A stretch of DNA of 5,377 nucleotides from Lachnospiraceae bacterium UBA7188 (GTDB taxonomy: Bacteria; Bacillota; Clostridia; Lachnospirales; Lachnospiraceae), in the NCBI GenBank assembly GCA_002490995.1, contig DKVC01000023.1, positions 2,586-7,962 of the forward strand. The letters run 5' to 3'. A program made the translations under genes and the position numbers. Shown piece after piece: positions 1-5,137 of the stretch (positions are counted from its first letter, which is position 1; the number at the start of each line of letters is the position of its first letter). The notes beneath the pieces are model-generated. The model was not told where the DNA came from. It did no database searches and was given only the letters and a program-made list of their open reading frames with translations.

Positions 1-54
1 AGCAGTGACTTTTAGACCGCCAGCCAGGTACTTTCCCCGGGGACACCACTGTAA
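1..54. other. 3' exon flank of the group II intron, no gene recognised
   Basis: Sequence beyond the intron's 3' end, cut by the window edge. Read on the minus strand, one frame stays open through it and another closes at a TAA after VPGESTWLAV. Neither resembles a protein I know, so I name no interrupted gene. Confidence 0.4.
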
Positions 55-61
55 ATCCTCT

Positions 62-96
62 CTAGTAGGTATGGGGATTACTCCCCATACCCCTAG
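62..96 (-). ncRNA. Group II intron domain VI with bulged branch-point A
   Basis: On the minus strand CTAG, one G, then a perfect 9-bp stem (GGTATGGGG / CCCCATACC, loop AGTAAT) closes back with TA and CTAG. The G can pair with the T, leaving one unpaired A at position 66. This is the expected branch-point adenosine for lariat formation. It follows domain V by three bases, the normal arrangement. Confidence 0.82.
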
Positions 97-99
97 TCA

Positions 100-132
100 A
101 AACCGTACGTGCGCTATTAACGCATACGGCTT
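100..132 (-). ncRNA. Group II intron domain V (catalytic hairpin)
   Basis: On the minus strand a 33-nt hairpin begins AAGCCGTATGCG and ends CGCACGTACGGTTT, closely matching the domain V consensus (GAGCCGUAU...ACGUACGGUUC). It carries the AGC catalytic triad (complement of 129-131) and the two-base AC bulge. The terminal loop is AT-rich and is not a GNRA tetraloop, so the usual tertiary contact to its domain I receptor may differ. It lies 18 nt after the maturase stop. Confidence 0.88.
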
Positions 133-150
133 TTCACTTTATATTTGATA

Positions 151-753
151 CTACCTGTAAAACAAACTGACCCTGATTCTCGGTTCTAGTAACGGAAATG
201 TCCTGAGCAACCCATTATTATAGGATTCCCACGTGTAACTTCGCCGCTGGCTCCTTCGGTTTAGCCATAGGAACAGTAATTTCTTAGTGGCACGAAGGTA
301 TGCTTCTATCTCCCTCGTGTTGTCAGTCACTCCATAGTATTGGTAATGTCCCCTCAGCTTCGCGTTGACAGTCTTGAAAATCCACTCCAACGGCATCGTT
401 CTGTGAATCATAATCCATTCTTTCATTGCCTTTATCTTACTGCGTAGTTTCTTCTTGCTCGTCTTCACTTTGCACCGGAAGAATCGTTTCTTTCCGTCCC
501 TTCCGCAGTAAAACGTAAAGCCCAGGAAGTCAAAGGTTTCTGGTTTCCCAGCTCCCCGTCTTTCCCTGTCCTGCCTGGCAAATCTCCCAAATTCTAATAT
601 TTTCGTCTTTTCTCCCGCAAGTTCCAGTCCATACTTGGCGAAGCGTTCCTCCAATCTTTCCCGGAATACTTTTGCTTCATGTTCATACTGGAAGCAGCAT
701 ACAAAGTCGTCGGCGTAACGTATCAGATAGCACTCTCCGTTACATTGCCTTTT
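151..753 (-). pseudogene. ltrA: Group II intron reverse transcriptase/maturase, C-terminal part (YADD and maturase X domain)
   Basis: This is the continuation of the maturase in the shifted frame, open from 753 to the TAG at 151. It contains the RT active-site motif YLIRYADDFVCCFQYE (YADD at 706-717), then RT6 (GLELAGEKTKILEFGRFA) and RT7 (TFDFLGFTFYCG). The thumb/X maturase domain follows, with LRGHYQYYGVTDNTREIEAY and NRRSQRRSYTWE, which binds intron RNA for splicing. The protein ends soon after the X domain: there is no HNH endonuclease and little room for a DNA-binding domain. Elements of this kind prime from nascent strands at replication forks rather than from a cleaved strand. There is no credible independent start: the first in-frame Met (654) lies after YADD and would give a protein without the catalytic aspartates. 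The fragment is therefore part of one broken gene with 740-1468, not a second gene. Confidence 0.88.
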
Positions 754-1468
754 TTACAACCACATCAAACCAGTTGTCCAGTACATAATGCAGATATATG
801 TTTGCAAGTACAGGACTGGCTCCGTTTCCCTGTGGTGTGCCCCGTTCGCTGTCGAGATACTTTCCGTTCTCCATGATTCCTGCCTTCAGAAATTTCTCTA
901 CAAGTTCAAGAAATCTCTTGTCCGCTATATCATGCTTTAGCATCTTCATCAGCCACTCATGGTCTACGTTATCAAAGAAGCCTCTGATATCCGCTTCCAC
1001 CACATAATTCGTTTTGCGATATTGTATCATTTCTATGATTTCCCTTACCGCCTGATGGCAGTTCCTGTTGGGTCTGAATCCAAAGCTTTCATTGTAGAAT
1101 TTTGGCTCATAAATCTGTTCCAATATCTGTGCGATTGCATTCTCCACCAGCTTATCCTCATAACTGGATATGCCCAGCGGTCTCATTTTGCCTTTTGTCT
1201 CTTTCGGAATATAGACTCTTCTTGTGGGATTCGGGCGGTAGCTGCCATTCTTCATCCTTTTCACAAGATTCTCAAGGTTTTCCTCCAGGTTCTGTTCGTA
1301 TTCCTCTTTTGTCACTTTATCAATCCCGCTTGCCTTGTTCTTATCCATTGTTCTGTGGATAGCTTTCAGGCTGTTAGCATTGATGTATGACGCCAGGTTC
1401 TGGACTTTCCTGTCGGTCGCATTTGCTTTCGCAATGTTGTATCGTATTCCAAGCAACTCATTTACCAT
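740..1468 (-). pseudogene. ltrA: Group II intron reverse transcriptase/maturase, N-terminal part (frameshifted)
   Basis: This 242-codon stretch holds the fingers and first palm motifs of an intron-encoded RT. Numbering from the chosen start, it shows VYIPKETKGKMRPLGI (85-100, RT2), SFGFRPNRNCHQAV (128-141, RT2a), EADIRGFFDNVDHEW (158-172, RT3, with catalytic D160) and GTPQGNGASPVLANIYLHY (210-228, RT4). The frame then runs into TAA at 740-742, just before the YADD motif. The in-frame ATG at 1468 is preferred because AAAGGAG lies 10 nt upstream. The frame is open from a further in-frame ATG at 1594, but that ATG has no ribosome binding site and the extra 42 residues may be translated intron RNA only. 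The break sits in an A6 run (T6 on the plus strand, 750-755). Removing one A restores a continuous 438-aa RT/maturase. Family assignment is firm; whether the shift is real or a sequencing error is unknown. Confidence 0.9.
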
Positions 1469-1983
1469 GGTATCAGCTCTCCTTTGTCTGCATGATTCAG
1501 TTTTACTTGGAGCTATAAAGTGTACGCCCCTTCCCTCCACTGTGGTTGGCAGTTTCTTCGGTACTATGGGCATATCGGACTTCCTGCCGCCCATTTGGAT
1601 TTCTATCGCATTTCTTTGGTTTGATTTCCATACCCCTTCCGGGGAGACGTCAGGACCTCAGCTGTCCTGTATTGCATATTTGTCAGCAACCTCGCCAAGC
1701 TCTCAGACTGGGGGATGCCCCTGCCCCCTTGCCATAGCGGGTACAGGGATGTTGTCTGCTGTGGACACCATCACATCGACCATTTCCAACCTTATACTGA
1801 TTTCCCAGCTCAATCACTTCACTTTCGTTTCGGCTCTATTGCTCCCTGTCCTACGCTTAAACCTAACGTTACCGCTTCGGCTCCAAGGACTCGGTACAGG
1901 CGGTTGGCTAGACCTTACCTGACAGGATTTTCCTGCTATATACAATCAGTTTACAAAAGCAAGCGGTACATTTCTCCGCTCAC

Positions 1984-2153
1984 TAGAGGAAGTCATCCAT
2001 GTTGACTTCTCAGCTCATACGGCGGTCTGCAGTATAGTTATATCAGAATGCTGTGTTTATGGCACTTTCGGTCCCTCAGCACATATGTTGGCTAACGCTT
2101 CTGCAATGTATACTCACAATCCGCTTTTATACGTCTTTACGTAACCAGCTTTT
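1984..2153. other. Intergenic 5' exon flank between the ATPase-nuclease gene and the intron
   Basis: 170 bases with no convincing gene, no clear rho-independent terminator for the upstream minus-strand gene and no strong promoter. A minus-strand ATG at about 2000 reads MDDFL directly into the intron junction after an in-frame TGA, but it has only a weak ribosome binding site. It could be the truncated start of an interrupted small ORF or mean nothing. Confidence 0.45.
1989..2009 (-). repeat. Perfect 7-bp hairpin just upstream of the intron insertion point
   Basis: GAAGTCA and TGACTTC flank a 7-base loop. The hairpin ends five bases (CTCTA) before the proposed intron 5' splice site. Some group II introns recognise hairpins in their target DNA, so it may be part of the insertion site. 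It is not followed by a T-run and so is not a normal terminator. Confidence 0.5.
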
Positions 2154-3755
2154 TTATACTGTTTCAGTCCTGCTGTGCGTTTCTATCTGGCAGGTGTGCT
2201 TTTTCGTCTTCTCATCATATGTGATTGCCACCAGCAGTATATCTGTGTCCATGCCCTCCAACGCCTGCGGATAGTTTCTGTCCATGATCTGCTGAATCGC
2301 GCTGCCGGTCTTTTTGTTCCACTTTAATTCAATAACGATTACGGGCATAGCGGAACCTTTTTTCGGAAGATACACAATATCTGCATACCCGGTGCCTGAT
2401 GGCAGCTCCTGTATCTCCTGAAATACTTCCACCGCGCTGATATAGGCAAATTTGATAACACTTCGCAAAGCCTGTTCATTATTGTAGAAGAGCGGCGCAG
2501 TTCCGGCGCTGTGAGCCTTCTCAATGGCTTTCGCCACACGTTCCGCCTTTCCGTCCAGAGTATCCTGCAGCAGCTGGTCTGAATTCCGAATCAATTTTGC
2601 CAGTTCTTTGCGCTTCCCGCCTTTTACTGCGCGGACAAATTCCTGCCTGATCTCTTCATTGGGAATGGAGACGGACCCCCTGGTTTCATCATAAGCCAGA
2701 TATCCCAGATGAACCAGCAGCGTCAGAACATCATCTCTACATTTTATGCTGGTCATATCATTCTGGAAGGAGCCGATGTCAATGACACAGTTTCCCCCTC
2801 CAAGCATCTGGACCAGCGTTTCTTTCAGTCCGTCCTCGTCAAGGTCAATATAAAACTGCAGTGCCTCATACGTCTCCGTTCCGGTCCAATAATTACCGAA
2901 TGCCTCTCTTCTCATAGCTTCTGTAACGGAATTGGGGCTGTATACGGATGCCGCTTTGGGAAAAGCGTAGCCGTCGTACCAACGTTTTGCTTCCGCAAAA
3001 TCCATATGATACTTCCTGCAGAGCTTCTTCACTTCCGGTTCTGTAAACCCCACATATTTTGCCAGCATAGCTGGCCTGGCCATGGTATATTCGTCAAAAT
3101 TGTTCAGTGCAGACTGGGTCCCGTATTTTTTGATCGGCAGTATTCCGGTCATATATGCCAGTTTCACATAGCTTTCCGCCGGTCCGCCCTTGAACATCCC
3201 CCGCAGGAAATGCAGGTAAGCCTCCTGCAGCTCCCGGTTCTGCCTGTCTTCCCGAAACAGGCAGTCCCATTCATCCAAAAGCACAACAAACTGTTCCCCT
3301 GTGCGGGAATGAATCCGCAGCAGTACCTCCGGCAGGGAAATATCCCCTTCCCTTACCACATCAGGATACTGCTGCCCCAGTTCCCGGATTACTTCCTCCT
3401 GCATGTAGGACACAATCCGGTCCGCATCTCCCCTTGTTCCTGCAACGCTCCTGAACCACTGGACATCCAGGCTGATGACGTTGCTTTTGTTCAATTCCTT
3501 TTCATAAGCGGGACTTTTGGCTATTTTAAGCGCCTGGAAAATTTCACCGGAATCACAGCCTCTGCTGTAGTAGGCTGCCAGCATTTTGACTGTTATGGAC
3601 TTGCCGAAACGCCGCGGGCGGCTGACACATATAAAACGCTGTTCCGTCCCTATGGCACTGTTTGTAAACTGGATCAGGTCAGACTTATCCACGTATATTT
3701 GAGAACGGACAGCCGACAAAAAACCGGAATTCCCCGGATTAAAAAACATTCCCAT
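2154..3755 (-). CDS. AAA-ATPase-like protein with C-terminal PD-(D/E)XK nuclease domain
   Basis: Complete 533-aa protein of the AAA-ATPase-like (PF09820 type) plus PD-(D/E)XK nuclease (PF08011 type) architecture, abundant and often multicopy in Clostridia and Bacteroidetes. The biological role of the family is not established; selfish-element and defence roles have been suggested. The N-terminus has the family opening FxxxVDKSDLI (about 18-28), a Walker A-like SRPRRFGKS (45-53, with the family's RFGK form of the P-loop) and Walker B FVVLLDEWD (156-164). The C-terminal nuclease core shows GYADIVYLP (D459) and VIELKW (E476, K478), followed by a glutamine-containing helix (IQQIMDRNYPQAL), so the catalytic residues appear intact. 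The start is supported by GGAGG at 3763-3767, 7 nt upstream of the ATG. It is divergent from the Rpn gene, with 277 bp between the two starts. It should be cytoplasmic: no signal peptide or membrane segment is seen. Confidence 0.92.
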   Translation of the reverse strand: MGMFFNPGNSGFLSAVRSQIYVDKSDLIQFTNSAIGTEQRFICVSRPRRFGKSITVKMLAAYYSRGCDSGEIFQALKIAKSPAYEKELNKSNVISLDVQWFRSVAGTRGDADRIVSYMQEEVIRELGQQYPDVVREGDISLPEVLLRIHSRTGEQFVVLLDEWDCLFREDRQNRELQEAYLHFLRGMFKGGPAESYVKLAYMTGILPIKKYGTQSALNNFDEYTMARPAMLAKYVGFTEPEVKKLCRKYHMDFAEAKRWYDGYAFPKAASVYSPNSVTEAMRREAFGNYWTGTETYEALQFYIDLDEDGLKETLVQMLGGGNCVIDIGSFQNDMTSIKCRDDVLTLLVHLGYLAYDETRGSVSIPNEEIRQEFVRAVKGGKRKELAKLIRNSDQLLQDTLDGKAERVAKAIEKAHSAGTAPLFYNNEQALRSVIKFAYISAVEVFQEIQELPSGTGYADIVYLPKKGSAMPVIVIELKWNKKTGSAIQQIMDRNYPQALEGMDTDILLVAITYDEKTKKHTCQIETHSRTETV

Positions 3756-3784
3756 ATCGGCACCTCCATGTCAATTATGGTTTT

Positions 3785-3813
3785 ATCATACTGAATTGAG
3801 GGCGGGTTGTCAA
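3785..3813 (-). promoter_or_regulatory. Sigma-A promoter of the ATPase-nuclease gene
   Basis: On the minus strand a perfect -35 TTGACA (complement of 3808-3813) is followed after 17 bases by TATGAT (complement of 3785-3790), a 5/6 match to TATAAT. The expected transcript start near 3778 gives a leader of about 23 nt with the GGAGG ribosome binding site. A T9 tract further upstream on the same strand (3845-3853) may add curvature. This is among the strongest promoter matches in the window, suggesting substantial basal expression unless repressed. Confidence 0.8.
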
Positions 3814-3830
3814 CATAAGGATTACGATAA

Positions 3831-3844
3831 GGAGTAGGAGTAGG
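3831..3844. repeat. Short GGAGTA tandem repeat next to an A9 tract
   Basis: GGAGTA occurs twice in a row, followed by GG and then nine A residues (3845-3853), in the divergent intergenic region just upstream of the minus-strand promoter. It could be a protein-binding or slippage-prone element. Nothing more can be said from one sequence. Confidence 0.4.
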
Positions 3845-3883
3845 AAAAAAAAACAGTTGCAAAATCCCTCCCCATATGTTAAG

Positions 3884-3912
3884 CTGACAGCAGAGCAGAT
3901 TTTCATCATAAA
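3884..3912 (+). promoter_or_regulatory. Possible promoter of the Rpn gene
   Basis: CTGACA (3884-3889, 5/6 match to TTGACA) is separated by 17 bases from CATAAA (3907-3912, 4/6 match). Transcription would begin near 3919, leaving a leader of about 114 nt that contains the hairpin at 3982-4003. It is weaker than the divergent promoter, and other starts in this AT-rich region are possible. Confidence 0.35.
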
Positions 3913-3981
3913 GCATTCTGTAATCAGCCCTACTCTTCCTACAGATCAGAAAATTCCTGCTTTAATTTCAAAATAACCGGC

Positions 3982-4003
3982 GGGAGTTTTCGGAAAAGCT
4001 CCC
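3982..4003 (+). promoter_or_regulatory. Leader hairpin upstream of the Rpn ribosome binding site
   Basis: GGGAGTTTT and AAAGCTCCC form a 9-bp stem (one G-T pair) closed by a CGGA tetraloop, ending 15 nt before the GGGAGG ribosome binding site at 4019-4024. No T-run follows, so it is not a plus-strand terminator. Its GGGAG arm resembles the ribosome binding site itself. It may stabilise the mRNA or tune translation of a toxic product; that role is inference only. Confidence 0.5.
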
Positions 4004-4032
4004 AAATCACAACATAATGGGAGGTATCCGAA

Positions 4033-4953
4033 ATGGCAGAGAAAGACATTACCGAAAAGATTCTGATGCTGTACGCTGATGTATTCGCGGACTGCATAAA
4101 CGTGCTGCAGTACAATGGGGAACAGCGGCTGACAGAAGAAAATACGAGACCGGCACCTACAGAAAGCTTTTACAAAGGGCAAAAAGCGCATAACCAGCTA
4201 TGCGATGCCAGCCGGTACCTGCAGGATGACAAAAACATTATTGCGCAGTACATCATAGAGAATGCAACCCGGCTGAGCGAACGGCAGATTTTACGGAAGG
4301 TATCCTATGAGGGCGGCGCATACAGGCAGCAGCTGGAAAGCAGCATGCCGGTACATGCGGTAATCTGCATCGTCATAGCCTGGACCGGAAAGAGGAATCG
4401 CATCCCTCTGAGTCTCCGCAGGCTTCTTGCGAAGAACGGTGTCCCGGCAAAGGAGCTGGAACAGGTGAATGATGCCAAACTGGCTGTTTACCATATGCGC
4501 AGCCTGTCTCCGGAGGTCAGGAAACGCTTTGTCAGCGACATGGGCTTCGTGGTTGACTATCTGAACGAAGGAAATTTCGAGGGGCGGAAGAACCAGAGAA
4601 TCATCCATCTGGAAGCCCTGTGCGACATGATGGAGGCACTTACCGGCGACACACGGTTTACGGAACAGGCGGCAAAATTATTGGAAAAAGAACAGAAGGA
4701 GGGACCTGTTATGATGTGTGAATATATCAATACGCTTGAAGCACGCGGCGAAGCAAGAGGCGAAAAGAATGGCGAGAAAAAGGGAGAAGAAAAGCTCGCT
4801 TCCCTGCTGCAACAGCTGTACGCCCTTGGACGGGACGACGATGCGAAGCTGGCCGTACAGGCTTTAGATGTCAGAGCCAGACTGTACGAAGAATTTTCCA
4901 TCCCAAACTATGTATATGAAAATAAACAGGACAATGCAGGTGAGCACGCATAG
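4033..4953 (+). CDS. Rpn-family recombination-promoting nuclease / PD-(D/E)XK family transposase-like protein (RpnL-type)
   Basis: 306-aa protein of the Lachnospiraceae-type Rpn family, recognised by MAEKDITEKIL, the DVFADCINVL segment, the HNQLCDASRYL helix (53-63), the EGGAYRQQL element (93-101) and the LTGDTRF segment before a charged, repeat-bearing C-terminus. The family is predicted to cut DNA with a PD-(D/E)XK fold; E. coli members are DNA nucleases acting as toxins in phage defence. D58 and E76 probably belong to the active site. As I recall the family, the strand carrying E76 usually reads ENQT, giving an ExQ signature; here it is ENAT (Q replaced by A78), so activity may be reduced or lost. 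The start is supported by GGGAGG (4019-4024), 8 nt before the ATG. The C-terminal part (from 227) can be made separately from an internal start. It is not a true transposase: there are no terminal repeats or DDE residues. Confidence 0.88.
   Translation: MAEKDITEKILMLYADVFADCINVLQYNGEQRLTEENTRPAPTESFYKGQKAHNQLCDASRYLQDDKNIIAQYIIENATRLSERQILRKVSYEGGAYRQQLESSMPVHAVICIVIAWTGKRNRIPLSLRRLLAKNGVPAKELEQVNDAKLAVYHMRSLSPEVRKRFVSDMGFVVDYLNEGNFEGRKNQRIIHLEALCDMMEALTGDTRFTEQAAKLLEKEQKEGPVMMCEYINTLEARGEARGEKNGEKKGEEKLASLLQQLYALGRDDDAKLAVQALDVRARLYEEFSIPNYVYENKQDNAGEHA
4696..4703 (+). promoter_or_regulatory. Internal Shine-Dalgarno site inside the Rpn gene
   Basis: AAGGAGGG contains the complete AGGAGG core. 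It lies 7 nt before in-frame ATG 4711 (8 nt counting from the AGGAGG core) and 3 more before in-frame ATG 4714. It is as good as or better than the site at the gene's own start. It encodes K-E-G of the long protein, so it could be coincidental, but the spacing to two consecutive in-frame ATGs argues for use. Confidence 0.7.
4711..4953 (+). CDS. Predicted internally initiated RpnS-like small protein (putative antitoxin)
   Basis: In-frame product of 80 aa (79 if ATG 4714 is used), identical to residues 227-306 of the long Rpn protein and lacking the nuclease domain. It contains MMCEYINTLE, four tandem xxGE tetrapeptides (residues 11-26 of the short form), then a helix-prone LASLLQQLYALG and a C-terminal region ending NAGEHA. 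In E. coli Rpn loci the separately translated C-terminal domain (RpnS) dimerises through a helix that can carry four-residue repeats and blocks the full-length nuclease; this layout is the same. Initiation is supported only by the AAGGAGGG site and paired ATGs. From memory, related clostridial proteins also have an MCE motif at this place, which would fit a conserved start. The antitoxin function is inference by analogy, since sequence identity to E. coli RpnS is not claimed. Confidence 0.6.
   Translation: MMCEYINTLEARGEARGEKNGEKKGEEKLASLLQQLYALGRDDDAKLAVQALDVRARLYEEFSIPNYVYENKQDNAGEHA
4741..4788 (+). repeat. Four tandem 12-bp units encoding xxGE tetrapeptides
   Basis: In-frame 12-base units encode ARGE, ARGE, KNGE and KKGE (residues 237-252 of the long protein). 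The first two units differ at only two bases, both synonymous; the last two are more diverged. The array lies in the predicted dimerisation helix of the Rpn C-terminus. In-frame 12-bp gain or loss would change helix length without breaking the gene, as described for E. coli Rpn alleles. Confidence 0.75.
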
Positions 4954-5027
4954 GAACAAGGACCGGCATGGACAGCTCAGATTCCGGATACTTTTCTTTT
5001 CACGCTCCCGTTTCAAAAGCAGAAAAC

Positions 5028-5069
5028 CCAGGAAACCTGCTGTTATGATACAGGTTTTCTGGATTTTTT
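5028..5069 (+). terminator. Rho-independent terminator after the Rpn gene, possibly bidirectional
   Basis: A 12-bp stem (CCAGGAAACCTG with CAGGTTTTCTGG, one G-T pair) with an 11-base loop is followed by A and then TTTTTT (5064-5069). It lies 75 nt after the Rpn stop. On the other strand the stem is followed by GTTTTC, so it may also stop transcription of the convergent gene ending at 5138, though less well. The rest of 4954-5137 holds no gene. Confidence 0.88.
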
Positions 5070-5137
5070 CACATAATATACCTATATATTTCCCCTGTTT
5101 TTCAAAAGGCTTATTGAGGCAGTTCAGGACAATAACC

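Larger units (their letters stand above)
55..1983 (-). mobile_element. Group II intron with a frameshifted maturase ORF
   Basis: This is a self-splicing retroelement that would move by reverse transcription of its own RNA. The 5' end is placed at 1983, reading GTGAG (consensus GUGYG), followed by a CGG...CCG stem as in domain I of other introns. The AGCCAACC element lies about 78 nt in, close to its place in Ll.LtrB. GAAACGAAAG-type domain I sequence follows near 1820-1835. The ORF sits in domain IV, and domains V and VI follow its stop codon by under 20 nt. The 3' end is less certain: position 55 is the first 'AY' dinucleotide after domain VI but lies 11 nt from the branch A, where 7-8 is usual, so 58-59 is also possible. 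Region 1469-1983 has no separate gene and is intron RNA (domains I-III and the start of IV). The element has no endonuclease domain and its RT is broken. I cannot assign the intron class with certainty; the RT does not look like class C. Confidence 0.85.

Noticed and set aside
749..755. A AAA AAG slippery heptamer at the maturase break as a programmed -1 frameshift site
   Set aside because: The continuation to YADD is in the +1 frame. A -1 slip would hit TGA within a few codons, so the motif cannot produce the full maturase.
959..1922. Plus-strand open frames opposite the intron maturase and intron domains
   Set aside because: They lie antisense to conserved RT motifs and structured intron RNA, with no protein family resemblance.
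2055..2085. GTGCC or GTGCTG on the minus strand as an alternative intron 5' end
   Set aside because: Distances to the conserved domain I elements would be too long, and the sequence that follows does not resemble the start of domain I.
2709..3794. 361-aa open frame on the plus strand
   Set aside because: It is antisense to the well-supported ATPase-nuclease gene, has no recognisable domain or ribosome binding site, and is a shadow of that gene's codon bias.
3674..3916. 80-aa minus-strand frame overlapping the ATPase-nuclease start
   Set aside because: It crosses the near-consensus promoter and the ribosome binding site of the real gene and has no sensible protein features.
4013..4018. CATAAT as a -10 box for the Rpn gene
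   Set aside because: Transcription would start after the GGGAGG ribosome binding site, removing it, and no -35 is correctly spaced.
4741..4788. The 12-bp units as part of a CRISPR-like array
   Set aside because: The units are in frame, contiguous, without spacers, and encode a regular tetrapeptide.
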